A stretch of 64,000 nucleotides of DNA, taken from Planctomycetota bacterium. Its GTDB lineage: Bacteria > Planctomycetota > Phycisphaerae > Phycisphaerales > UBA1924. The DNA lies in assembly GCA_018968885.1 (NCBI GenBank), contig JAGWZK010000007.1, positions 62,001 through 126,000 on the forward strand, in the 5' to 3' direction. The notes under the pieces were generated by a model. That model saw only the letters and a list, made by a program, of their open reading frames with translations. It was not told the DNA's origin and made no database searches. Made by a program: the position numbers and the translations under genes. This document shows positions 26,182 through 34,095 of this stretch, one piece after another (within the stretch, counting starts at the first letter, position 1; each line of letters starts with the position of its first letter).

Positions 26182-27486
26182 TCAGCGTTTGCCCGCGACC
26201 GGGGCAACGGCCAAGCGCGTGCGCACGTTGTCGAGCACATTCATGTAATTGATGTACGCGTCGTAGGGTGAGTCATAGGGGCTGAAGTACTTGTGCACAT
26301 CGCCATCGGCCCAATACTTGGTGCACATGTAATAGAAGTGATCGCTCGTCGTCAGCTTGCGCCAATCGTCGAGCAAGTACCTCGCCTCGGCGATTTCCTG
26401 AGCATTCCCTGAAAGTTCGGCCTTCAAGACGCGATCCTTCACGGGATTCTCCAGGCGGAAGCACTCTTCAAGTGCGGCATTCTGCATCGCATTGCCGCGC
26501 CACGCGGAAAGATCGCGCTCGGAATCCGCCCATGAGATGTAGTCATGCACATCGTAATCGCCAACGGGCATGAACTGATCGAGGGCCATCGAGGGCGTGA
26601 TGAAATGATTCTCTCCGGGCGCGACATCAAAGATCGCCTCGGGGAGTTTCTCCAGGAATTTGAAGATGCCGGTGTCGGCCCACTGATGCTCGCCAAAGGT
26701 TTCGTAATCCATGAAGAGATTGCAGAGGTACCCATCACCATTGATCTGATGGACCCACTGGGCAAACTTCTCGGCGGACAAAGGCCACTCGGCCCAGCCG
26801 CGATTGGAGAAGCGGAAGGCGATGTCATCGGAAAGCCGGTAGTTCTTGCACAGCGTGCCGAAGGGCTTGTCTTTGCCACCCACCCCCACCCCGACGTTTG
26901 ATCGCGGGTTGCCGGGAGCCATATACAGATAGTTCGGCGAGCGGAATCCGAGAATGCGATCCACACCTTCGCACAAGATTCCCGCAAATCGCCCCGTGCC
27001 ATCGGGATTCTTCATCCCCGCGACAAAGTGGGCGAGTTCATTGTTGTAGATCAACTCCGTATTGCGAAAGACGCGCGGAGTCACACCGAAAAGCTGCTTG
27101 ATCTTGGCCGTCTGCATATCCACCTGCTCGACAAACTCGCGCTTGGAGTAGATGAACGACAGCGAATGGTTGTACGTCTCACCGACAAACTCGCAGCAGC
27201 CGGTGTCGGCGAGTTCCTTGAAAAGATCGATGATGTCGGGGCAGAATTGTTCGAACTGTTCGAGGGCGACGCCGGTGATGGCGTACGACACGCGAAAGTT
27301 CCCCTTATGCCGCTTGACCAGATCAAGAATCAATCTGGTCGTGGGGCGATAGCACTTGTCGGCGACCTTGCGGGCGATCTCCCCATTCTTGAGATTGTCA
27401 AAGTAGAAGTGGTCGGTGTCAAAGACCGAGTAGCGGCGAAGGCGAAACGGCTGGTGGACCTGAAAGTAAAAGACGACACTGGCCAT
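26182..27486 (-). CDS. Glycoside hydrolase family 57 (alpha-amylase-like)
   Basis: This 434-residue retaining alpha-glucan hydrolase or transferase has no signal peptide, so it is cytoplasmic. The start is ATG 27486 (MASVVFYFQVHQPFR). The HQP motif (11-13) at the barrel start, RNTELIYNNE with the likely nucleophile Glu144, and LFMDYETFGEHQ with the likely acid/base Asp are the conserved GH57 elements. It probably acts on glycogen or maltodextrin; GH57 also contains 4-alpha-glucanotransferases and branching enzymes, which I cannot exclude. The start lies 24 bases from a heptamer repeat array. No other glycogen genes are present in the window. Confidence 0.93.
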   Translation of the reverse strand: MASVVFYFQVHQPFRLRRYSVFDTDHFYFDNLKNGEIARKVADKCYRPTTRLILDLVKRHKGNFRVSYAITGVALEQFEQFCPDIIDLFKELADTGCCEFVGETYNHSLSFIYSKREFVEQVDMQTAKIKQLFGVTPRVFRNTELIYNNELAHFVAGMKNPDGTGRFAGILCEGVDRILGFRSPNYLYMAPGNPRSNVGVGVGGKDKPFGTLCKNYRLSDDIAFRFSNRGWAEWPLSAEKFAQWVHQINGDGYLCNLFMDYETFGEHQWADTGIFKFLEKLPEAIFDVAPGENHFITPSMALDQFMPVGDYDVHDYISWADSERDLSAWRGNAMQNAALEECFRLENPVKDRVLKAELSGNAQEIAEARYLLDDWRKLTTSDHFYYMCTKYWADGDVHKYFSPYDSPYDAYINYMNVLDNVRTRLAVAPVAGKR

Positions 27487-27510
27487 GAGAAGAGGATAGC
27501 AGAGAAGCGG

Positions 27511-27559
27511 CACTCAGCACTCGGCACTCAGCACTGGGCACTCGGCACTCAGAACTGAA
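27511..27559. repeat. Heptamer tandem array, 7 units
   Basis: Seven contiguous 7-base units: CACTCAG, CACTCGG, CACTCAG, CACTGGG, CACTCGG, CACTCAG, AACTGAA. It lies in the 140-base gap between the GH57 start and the fibronectin-like stop, immediately beside the hairpin at 27558-27589. Units vary at two or three positions, so it is an interspersed short-sequence repeat rather than a recent slippage product. Confidence 0.9.
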
Positions 27560-27589
27560 AAGGCACCCCGTCCCGTGACGAGGTGCCTT
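27558..27589 (-). terminator. Terminator hairpin of the fibronectin-like gene, inside the heptamer arrays
   Basis: The outer stem is AAGGCACC (27560-27567) with GGTGCCTT (27582-27589). An inner stem CGTC/GACG closes a CCGT loop, with one C-A mismatch between the stems. On the minus strand the hairpin is followed by TTTTC. It stands 37 bases downstream of the fibronectin-like stop, so it should end that transcript. Confidence 0.8.
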
Positions 27590-27592
27590 GAT

Positions 27593-27627
27593 CTCTCAGC
27601 ACTCAGAACTCAGCACTCGGTACTTCT
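27593..27627. repeat. Second heptamer array, 5 units
   Basis: CTCTCAG, CACTCAG, AACTCAG, CACTCGG, then a degenerate TACTTCT. These are the same heptamers as at 27511-27559 but out of phase with them, on the other side of the hairpin. The array ends at the stop codon of the fibronectin-like gene (27627-27629). Confidence 0.85.
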
Positions 27628-28340
27628 CACGCCGCCATCTTAAAGGCCTGCGTCGTCTGATTCCCGACGGTGAACGTCGCACCATCGTTGCCAAACTGCA
27701 CGGTGATGGCATCGCTGGGTGTGCCGATGCGGGTGCCGCGCAGTCCGACGACGGAATACTGCACCCCCGCGCTCGCCGCCGAAGCGGGCACGGTGGTGTC
27801 GGTGAAGAAGGGCCTGCGGTTTTCCTGCGTGCTGCCGGGCGTGCCACCGATGGCGGTGAAGCCGGTCTGTCCGGGCAACTTGCGCGAGATGGTGAAGAAG
27901 CCACCGGTCGAAGCGGTGGAGTTGGTCGAATCCCAGGACAATGTCACGCTGCCATCGAATTCGAGGGTGACGGCGAAATTGGTGGGCTTGCCGGGGGCCT
28001 GAGCGGGAACCGGAGCGGCGGGTTCGGGAATCTGCGCGGCGGCATACACGGCGGCGGGATTGGTCTGCAACTCGGCAAAGGCCTTGATCTGCGCGATCAA
28101 CTCGCCCGCGCTGGAACGCATATCGGAGACCGAAGCGGTGAGTTCGGTGGTGGCGGCCTTGCTCGCCAACCGCGCGGATTGGGCCGTATCGTAATCGGCC
28201 CGCGCGGTTTCCGTGCGGGTCTTGAAGTTGGTGACCTGCGCGGCGGTGAGGCCGATCGCGGTAGGAGCGGCATTCCACAACGGCCAGTGATTCTCGCAGA
28301 ACTCAAGCAATTGAATCTGATTCTGTGGCAAAACGCCCAT
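27627..28340 (-). CDS. Fibronectin-III-like protein with helical N-terminus
   Basis: I chose ATG 28340 (MGVLPQNQIQLLEFCENHWP) because AAGGA lies 8 bases upstream; an ATG 9 bases earlier is too close to that site. The product has 237 residues and no signal peptide. Residues 1-90 are helical and Ala/Thr-rich. After an Ala/Pro linker, residues ~122-225 form a fibronectin type III-like domain: KPTNFAVTLEFDGSVTLSW at the start and YSVVGLRGTRIGTPSDA near the end. The role is unknown; FN3 domains usually mediate binding. The gene is bracketed by repeat arrays on both sides, and its upstream region is the 21-bp minisatellite. Confidence 0.85.
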   Translation of the reverse strand: MGVLPQNQIQLLEFCENHWPLWNAAPTAIGLTAAQVTNFKTRTETARADYDTAQSARLASKAATTELTASVSDMRSSAGELIAQIKAFAELQTNPAAVYAAAQIPEPAAPVPAQAPGKPTNFAVTLEFDGSVTLSWDSTNSTASTGGFFTISRKLPGQTGFTAIGGTPGSTQENRRPFFTDTTVPASAASAGVQYSVVGLRGTRIGTPSDAITVQFGNDGATFTVGNQTTQAFKMAA

Positions 28341-28543
28341 ACGACACATCCTTTCGGAGCGTGATTCTGGGCATCATGCAGAACACGCGTTCGCTGCGCC
28401 CGCGATGGTTTCGAGCGATCGCGCTGCCCAAGCCAATCGGACAGGCCGAATCGTGCGGAAAAGCAGGTTCTTCCGCCGCGCCAGATGGTACAGATGGAAC
28501 AGAACGCACCACTTCACACCCGACTGTGGGCACAAACGCTCTG

Positions 28544-28711
28544 AACCTTGGCAAGATCGGGACGAACCTTGGCAAGATTGCTTCGAACGTTGGCAGGATC
28601 AGACCGAATTCAGGCAAGATCGGAGTGAACTTTGGCAGGTTCACGATGATCCTTGGAAAGATTACTCTGAACTTTGGCAAGATTGGAGTGATCTGCGGCA
28701 AGATCGAAACG
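28544..28711. repeat. 21-bp minisatellite, 8 units
   Basis: Eight head-to-tail 21-base units start at 28544, 28565, 28586, 28607, 28628, 28649, 28670 and 28691. The core is AACNTTGGCAAGATCG followed by five more variable bases ending mostly in G. Because 21 is divisible by three, each frame gives a heptapeptide repeat: on the plus strand NLGKIGT, NLGKIAS, NVGRIRP and so on; on the minus strand ILPEFGL, ILPTFEA, ILPRFVP. Units differ at 4 to 9 positions, so the array is old or under some constraint. Confidence 0.95.
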
Positions 28712-28805
28712 AACCTGGTCGCAGGAACTCAGAGTGATGTCATCCGGTGCCCCGCACCACCTCGACTCCGCTCGGGGCAGGCACTTCTCTCTTCCTCCGC
28801 TCGAC

Positions 28806-28837
28806 CTCTGCATCTCTGCGGCTCTGCGCCTCTGCGT
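28806..28837. repeat. Octamer array CTCTGCNN, 4 units
   Basis: CTCTGCAT, CTCTGCGG, CTCTGCGC and CTCTGCGT occur in a row. The array stands 7 bases beyond the stop codon of the lptG-like gene (28845-28847), in its 3' untranslated region. Read on the minus strand it is GCAGAG-rich. A looser run of CTC-rich sequence precedes it from about 28785. Confidence 0.85.
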
Positions 28838-28844
28838 TGAACTC

Positions 28845-29984
28845 TTAGGTTCGAATGCTGTTGATACTCGCAATCGAGATCGGCAACAGAATCACGCACG
28901 GAATAAACACGCCGACGGCGGGAGGGATGCCGGGGATCGTCGCGGCGGAGGCGAGAATGCCGCCGAGCAGGGAGACCAGCGCCACCGGGGCGCACTTGAG
29001 GGATTGCATCAGCATGTTGCCGGGCTCGCGGCGGAGATAAAAGGCCAGCGAAGTGATCAGCGTCAACAGGTTGCAGATGATGACGCTGAAGCGGTTGAAA
29101 CGCACGCGTTGCAATTCGTCCAGTCGCGTCCGCGTCGAAGTATCTAAGAGGTCGGGCTGATTGATGAGCTGCGAAACCTGCGTGAAGGAAAGGTTCTGCG
29201 CGTATCCGGCGAATCGCCGCAGTTTCAATTGCACGGGGTCGAGGGGGGAACGGATCGATTCGACCGGGATGGCCACCGCGAGCGTGCCGCGTTTGCGGTC
29301 GATCTGGCCGTTCTTGAAGACCCACGAAGAGGATGCGGCGTTCCAGGTGGCCAGGTCGGCAGAGATGCGGCGTTCGAGCTCTCCTTCGGGGGAACGCTCG
29401 AAGATGGTGACATCGGTGAGGACACCCTGATCGGCATCAAAGGCCCGGGCGTAAAAGAGGCGCCCCTGACCATCGCTGGTGAGAGGGACGGGAGTGGCAC
29501 CCAAGAGGCGCTGACCGGCGGAATCCCGCTCTCGCGCCAGCAAAGGCGCGATGCTGGGCAACAGAAACTCACGATTGGCCAGTTGCAAGGCCAGCAGCAC
29601 ACAGGCGCAGAGAACGATGGGCCTGCCGATGCGAAAGAGGGAAATGCCGCTGGCGAGCGTCGCGACGAGTTCGCGGTGCTTGACCATCTGCGAGATGGTG
29701 AAACCCATCGCCCCCACCATCACCAGCCCGAGCATGAAGTTGAAGAGGCGTAAGAGGTTGGGCCACCAGAAGTCGGCGACCAGGAAGATCGAGAGACCGG
29801 CCAGACGAAAGACGCCGGGCTTTTCGCCGGGGAATTGCAGGAGGGCCCACTTCTTGGCGAGTTCCCAGAAGTCTCCGAAATTGAGAGAAACATCGATGGC
29901 GATGATGAAGGCAAAGAAGATCGCGAACAACGCAAAGACGTTGGTGAGGAACTGGCGGGTGATGTAGCGATCAAGGACTGTCAT
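28845..29984 (-). CDS. LptF/LptG-family permease (LptG-like)
   Basis: This inner-membrane permease belongs to the YjgP/YjgQ family, which with LptB extracts lipopolysaccharide for transport to the outer membrane. The start is ATG 29984 (MTVLDRYITRQFLTNVFALF), overlapping the PAP2 gene by 4 bases. Membrane segments lie near residues 12-30, 60-80, 100-125 and in the last 100 residues, with a periplasmic domain (~145-275) between them, the standard 3+3 arrangement. At 379 aa it has usual length. It is the last gene of a four-gene envelope operon that begins with a second LptF/G-type permease. LptF versus LptG cannot be assigned without alignment. Confidence 0.9.
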   Translation of the reverse strand: MTVLDRYITRQFLTNVFALFAIFFAFIIAIDVSLNFGDFWELAKKWALLQFPGEKPGVFRLAGLSIFLVADFWWPNLLRLFNFMLGLVMVGAMGFTISQMVKHRELVATLASGISLFRIGRPIVLCACVLLALQLANREFLLPSIAPLLARERDSAGQRLLGATPVPLTSDGQGRLFYARAFDADQGVLTDVTIFERSPEGELERRISADLATWNAASSSWVFKNGQIDRKRGTLAVAIPVESIRSPLDPVQLKLRRFAGYAQNLSFTQVSQLINQPDLLDTSTRTRLDELQRVRFNRFSVIICNLLTLITSLAFYLRREPGNMLMQSLKCAPVALVSLLGGILASAATIPGIPPAVGVFIPCVILLPISIASINSIRT

Positions 29985-30658
29985 AGTGATGATGTGGAGG
30001 CAAGAGTACCAGTGCGCGGGAAGAGAAGGCGGTGGATGACATCCGCCGAGGCGTAGGCGATGCACATTCCCGCCCACACATCCGTGGAATAGTGGGCTCC
30101 GGTGAGCAAGCGCGTGATCGCGCAGCCCAACGCCAGCGGCAACGCCAAGGGAGCCAGCATCGGATACAGCCGGATCAGCATGAAGACACCCGCAAAGGCC
30201 ACCGTTGCGTGCGAACTGGGGATGCCGAGGTTGGAATCATCGGTGAATGCGGAGAAAAGGGGTTTAAAGACATACGCACCGCTCTCATCGCCGATGCCGG
30301 GACGCAGGCGGCCGATCAGACGCTTGGCGAGTTCGCTGCACAGCCCCGCGATCAGCGGCGAGAGGATCAACGCGAGGCCAGGAGTGAACCACTGATGCGG
30401 GCGATGACGCGTGTGGCCAAGAAGAATCCATGAGGCGATCGCCAGCACGATCCACACCGAAAGGTGCCCCACCTGCCGAAAGACCTGATAGATGTCGCGG
30501 ATCTCCAGACGCTTGACATCCTCAACCTTCAATACCTTCCACAGCCAGGGATCCAGGGGTGTGAGAATCGCAAAACCAAGAAGTGCGATCGCGGCAAAGA
30601 GCGCGATGTGTTTCCAACGGGCGGAGCGGGCTGCCGCGTGATGAGGTGTGTTGCTCAT
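29981..30658 (-). CDS. PAP2-superfamily membrane phosphatase
   Basis: This 225-residue membrane phosphatase for lipid phosphates has the three PAP2 motifs: KRLIGRLRPG, PSSHATVAF, and RLLTGAHYSTDV with the catalytic His and Asp. There are five to six hydrophobic segments. It could act on undecaprenyl diphosphate, phosphatidylglycerol phosphate or lipid A 1-phosphate (LpxE-like). Its position between an ArnT-like glycosyltransferase and an LPS permease favours a lipid A or lipid-carrier substrate, which is inference. It overlaps both neighbours by 4 bases, so it is tightly coupled to them. Confidence 0.92.
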   Translation of the reverse strand: MSNTPHHAAARSARWKHIALFAAIALLGFAILTPLDPWLWKVLKVEDVKRLEIRDIYQVFRQVGHLSVWIVLAIASWILLGHTRHRPHQWFTPGLALILSPLIAGLCSELAKRLIGRLRPGIGDESGAYVFKPLFSAFTDDSNLGIPSSHATVAFAGVFMLIRLYPMLAPLALPLALGCAITRLLTGAHYSTDVWAGMCIAYASADVIHRLLFPRTGTLASTSSL

Positions 30659-32316
30659 GGGTTTGCCCCACTGCCGCCGGACGGGGGAATCGGAAGGCCC
30701 TTGTAGCCGAGCGCGATGAACGCAGGGCGGCCGCGCTTGCGATCACCATCCAGCGTGCCAACCTCACGCACGGAGTTGAAGAGCGGTTGCCAATCGCTGA
30801 GCGTGCCGCCCATGACGACGGCATCACGGCCGAGGAGTTCGCGTGCAGTCGCTTGGTTGGAAAGATCGGTGAAATGCCAGACGTCGTACTGCGTGCGGCG
30901 ACCGTTGTCCAGATACGCACTGGCGCAATACACACGCGGTTGACTAGGGAGGTAATACGCCATTTGACTGGCTCGACCGTAGTGCTTGGTCATGACAAAG
31001 GCGTTAGATGGGAGATCAGCGAGAAGACGGGAAACGTGGGCAGCTTGGAGGTCGGCACCACTGAGCCGTGACATGGGAACGATGCGGCGGACAGAATCCG
31101 AGGCGCCCACCGCCTCCAGACCACGGTCGATCCAATCCAAGCGCAGCATGACCACACCGGCCAGCACACCGAGAATCATCGAGAGGTGCCAGAGGAATCG
31201 CACGGGATTGAACCGAGCAACTATTTGAATGGAAACGCGATCCAGCGTCTGAACCACCAGAGCCGCCGCAAGCGGAGCCACGGAAAGGTGTGCCGCGATG
31301 GACCAGTTTCCTTCCGGCTCTGTGACCAGGGACACAAGCAGATAGAAGATCACGATCGGAGCGCCACACCACAGGATGAAGCGGCGACCCAGTTCACCGT
31401 GCGGCGTGTTCCACGTTCCCGGGCGACACGCGGCGAGGGCCAACAGCAGAATCGGGCCGGAAATGCCGAACTGAGCAATCAGAAAATCCAGCGTCCACAT
31501 CGGGTTGTACGACCACCCCTTACCCGCCCCCTGAACCACCGGCGTATCGCCACCCTCCACGCCAAGATGCCCGAGAAGATGCTTGATCGTGGGCCAATCG
31601 TGCTGAGCATTCCAGATGCCCACGGGCACGAGTCCGATGCAGGCGATGAACAGGCACGCCGCGGCGAGGAATCGCCACCCTCGCGCCAGCACCAATCGAT
31701 CACGATCCCAGAATAGTGTGTGAGCCAGGCCAGGAATCAGCAGGATGATGGTGTACTTGTAGATGAAGCCCAGGGCCAGCACCGCTCCCAGCGCGAGCCA
31801 ACTGATACCGGCACCAGCGAAGAACGCCCGATACGCCAGAAGCATGGCGAGAGACCAACACGCGGCGTAGGGCATATCGATGACGAAGAGCATGCCCGCG
31901 ATCTGAAAACCGGGGAGAAGGTTGAAGATCACGGCGGTGAGAAAGCCGATGCGGCGATCTTTGAAGGCATCAGAGGCGAGCGTGGCAAGAGCCAGGGTTG
32001 TGATCGCGTGAAAGAAAGGTGCGGCACAGCGAATCGAGAATTCGCCGAGTGCTGGGAAGGCGTGGGTGGTGAGCCAGAGAGTCCACGCGACACCGGGGCC
32101 TTTGCTGTAGTAAGACCAATCCAGATGCCGCGACCATTCCCAGTAGTGGCCTTCATCTTCTATAAGGGTGTATGGACACCAGAAGGCCAGATACGCCAAT
32201 CTCGCGACCAGCAGCACGACCACCAGCGCGACAGTCGGCAGGCCAGCACTCGCCCACGCCAGAGATGGCCCGAGCGCGAACCGCGAATGCTCTGGGTGTA
32301 ATGAGGTCGCGATCAA
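30655..32316 (-). CDS. ArnT/GT83-like membrane glycosyltransferase
   Basis: This 553-residue polytopic enzyme transfers a sugar from a polyprenyl-phosphate donor on the periplasmic face. The first outer loop has EDEGHYWEWSRHLDWSYY then SKGPG, close to the ArnT/GT83 hallmark (DE..YW.W....SYY..PP). More than ten membrane segments follow, then a soluble C-terminal domain (~440-553). The likely start is a TTG at 32316 whose last two bases overlap the lptF stop; an upstream in-frame start at 32400 would run deep into lptF. The substrate could be lipid A, as with ArnT, or another glycan. It is coupled to the PAP2 gene. Confidence 0.87.
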   Translation of the reverse strand: MIATSLHPEHSRFALGPSLAWASAGLPTVALVVVLLVARLAYLAFWCPYTLIEDEGHYWEWSRHLDWSYYSKGPGVAWTLWLTTHAFPALGEFSIRCAAPFFHAITTLALATLASDAFKDRRIGFLTAVIFNLLPGFQIAGMLFVIDMPYAACWSLAMLLAYRAFFAGAGISWLALGAVLALGFIYKYTIILLIPGLAHTLFWDRDRLVLARGWRFLAAACLFIACIGLVPVGIWNAQHDWPTIKHLLGHLGVEGGDTPVVQGAGKGWSYNPMWTLDFLIAQFGISGPILLLALAACRPGTWNTPHGELGRRFILWCGAPIVIFYLLVSLVTEPEGNWSIAAHLSVAPLAAALVVQTLDRVSIQIVARFNPVRFLWHLSMILGVLAGVVMLRLDWIDRGLEAVGASDSVRRIVPMSRLSGADLQAAHVSRLLADLPSNAFVMTKHYGRASQMAYYLPSQPRVYCASAYLDNGRRTQYDVWHFTDLSNQATARELLGRDAVVMGGTLSDWQPLFNSVREVGTLDGDRKRGRPAFIALGYKGLPIPPSGGSGANP

Positions 32317-34031
32317 CGGCGAGCCACTTTCACATACAAGTGCAGCGTGTATGCCGCGAGGATCGCGACACCACTCCAAAGCAGAATGAGTCCGGGCCAA
32401 CCGACGCTGCGGTTCAGCGTCTGGCCGCCGGCGACAGTGACAACTGAGGCAAGTGCGGGAAAGAACGCCGCGAGGTAGACCTGCAAAGGGAGCTTGTGGT
32501 GCATGGAGACAGCCGAAACCGCGCCGAGCACGATCATGATGGCGGTGGCGGCGGCAAGGCCCAGCCGCTCATTCTGCTTGCTGGTGATATCGCGAGACAG
32601 ATCGCGCAAAACGAAGGCCAGATCTCCGGCAGGGGCCTTGGTCATGGCAGCAACATCAGAGGCCTCTGAGGCCTTGATCAGCTCTGACGCAGAGAGCTTG
32701 AGGAGGTCGTCCACAGTAGAGGATGGGTACGTAAGGTCGCCCCGGACGTAGCGAGGAAACTCTGCGACGCCGACGGGTTTGCCATCTGCCCCGGCTGCGG
32801 CTTTGGTGGAAGGGCCTGAGACGGCACGGGCGTTCTTGAGTTCCAGCTTGAGTGCCAAGCGACGATCGGAACGCTCTTCGCGCGGCAGCGGAGTCAACGT
32901 GCCGGTTTCCGCCGAGTAGCGGGTCGTCACACCCGGGTCACCAGCACGAGATGAACGGCGAACGATGTCGGCCTCAATAGGTTGACCGGCGCGTGCTGGC
33001 AGGATCGACCACTCACGAGGAGAGGTTTCTCTCAGCTCGGCAGCGCGAAGCACGATCGTCTCCCCATCCGGACGATTGAGAGTCAGCGTGCGATCCTGAG
33101 CGAGGTCCGCAGCGACCGTCTGCATCAGACGACGTTCGCCGATCAAGAGGGCAAGATCGCGGCGACGCACATCCACCTTGGACATGCGCTCAGGTTTGGT
33201 GCGCAACTCGCGCAACTCAAAAAACGTCGCGAACTTGGGATTGTCCTTGAAAAGACTGGGGACCGTGAGAGAAAATTCGCTGGATTCTGACTCCATGAGT
33301 GCAGCGCTTTGGCCGGGCTTGACCTTGGTGCGGCTGCCAATGGGGTTGATGAGACGGATATAGACATCGCTGCTGGCGCGGCCGGTGGTGCGGTCTTCCG
33401 TGGCGGGGTAGACCCAGACTCCCGCGCGGGTGGCGGTGGCTTCGCTGACGATGTTGCCGGCGGAGTCCTTTTCGACATAAAGCAATCGGGAGAGGATGAG
33501 CTTGTCGGTGGCTCCGGTTCCAGGTTCGGGGTCGACGCGCTGGACATCATCGGCGTAGATCAGGGTGCGATCCCGCTCGAAGGGCTGGCCTCGCGAGATA
33601 CTGCCTGCAAGTAGTCGCGCGGCATCGACCGTGACAAGGCGTTCCATGTTCCGCAGGAACTTGGGAATGACAAACTCGTTCAGGCCTTCCAGGGCGACAC
33701 CGAGCGCAAGCCCCGTGACCAGGGCCGGGACCAAAAGGGTGCGGAGGGAGATGCCGCTGGCTCGAGCGGCGATGAGTTCATTGTCGTTGGCGAGGCGGTA
33801 GTAGGTCAACGTAGCCGCGAACGCACCCGAAAAGGGGAGTGCGTAGGCGAGCATGGGAAGCATCGCCAGGAGCATGAAACGGACTGCGTCCTCGGCCTCA
33901 AGCTTGCCATCTGAAAGGGGTTTGACACTGGCGACAAATGCAAGCACCGTGACCATCACCAGTGTGGTGAGGAGAAGGAGTCGCCACAGGTCGGCGAGGG
34001 TGGTGAGCCAGAGGGTGCGAGGAATCCGCAT
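32313..34031 (-). CDS. LptF/LptG-family permease with enlarged periplasmic domain
   Basis: This second YjgP/YjgQ-type permease (572 aa, against ~380 for the other) is the first gene of the envelope operon. Membrane helices lie at about 12-35, 50-75 and 95-120 and three more in the last 100 residues. Between them is an unusually long periplasmic region (~130-470) with charged stretches such as RTKPERMSKVDVRRRDLAL. The family signature LIAARASGISLRTLLVPALV is present. The ATG at 34031 has no purine-rich ribosome site. Together with the downstream permease it could form the LptF-LptG pair; the ATPase lptB is not in this window. Confidence 0.88.
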   Translation of the reverse strand: MRIPRTLWLTTLADLWRLLLLTTLVMVTVLAFVASVKPLSDGKLEAEDAVRFMLLAMLPMLAYALPFSGAFAATLTYYRLANDNELIAARASGISLRTLLVPALVTGLALGVALEGLNEFVIPKFLRNMERLVTVDAARLLAGSISRGQPFERDRTLIYADDVQRVDPEPGTGATDKLILSRLLYVEKDSAGNIVSEATATRAGVWVYPATEDRTTGRASSDVYIRLINPIGSRTKVKPGQSAALMESESSEFSLTVPSLFKDNPKFATFFELRELRTKPERMSKVDVRRRDLALLIGERRLMQTVAADLAQDRTLTLNRPDGETIVLRAAELRETSPREWSILPARAGQPIEADIVRRSSRAGDPGVTTRYSAETGTLTPLPREERSDRRLALKLELKNARAVSGPSTKAAAGADGKPVGVAEFPRYVRGDLTYPSSTVDDLLKLSASELIKASEASDVAAMTKAPAGDLAFVLRDLSRDITSKQNERLGLAAATAIMIVLGAVSAVSMHHKLPLQVYLAAFFPALASVVTVAGGQTLNRSVGWPGLILLWSGVAILAAYTLHLYVKVARR

Positions 34032-34095
34032 GAACCGGGAGGATAGGAAGGGGTGCCGCCGCAGAATCGGGGCTACCGTGATTCAGGAGGTGGGC

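Larger units (their letters stand above)
28341..28844. other. 504-base stretch without a supported gene
   Basis: This is the space between the fibronectin-like start and the lptG-like stop. It holds a 21-bp tandem repeat (28544-28711) and an octamer array (28806-28837). Open frames run through it on both strands (for example 28325-28840 plus and 28303-28701 minus), but they overlap the start of the fibronectin-like gene, have no convincing ribosome site and consist largely of repeat translation, so I do not call them genes. The promoter of the fibronectin-like gene should lie at the left end. Confidence 0.7.

Noticed and set aside
28544-28711. CRISPR array
   Set aside because: The units are contiguous 21-mers without spacers, and no cas gene is present.
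28325-28840. 171-residue plus-strand frame through the 21-bp repeat
   Set aside because: It starts inside the fibronectin-like gene's ribosome-site region and is mostly repeat translation; not supported as a gene, though noted in the findings.
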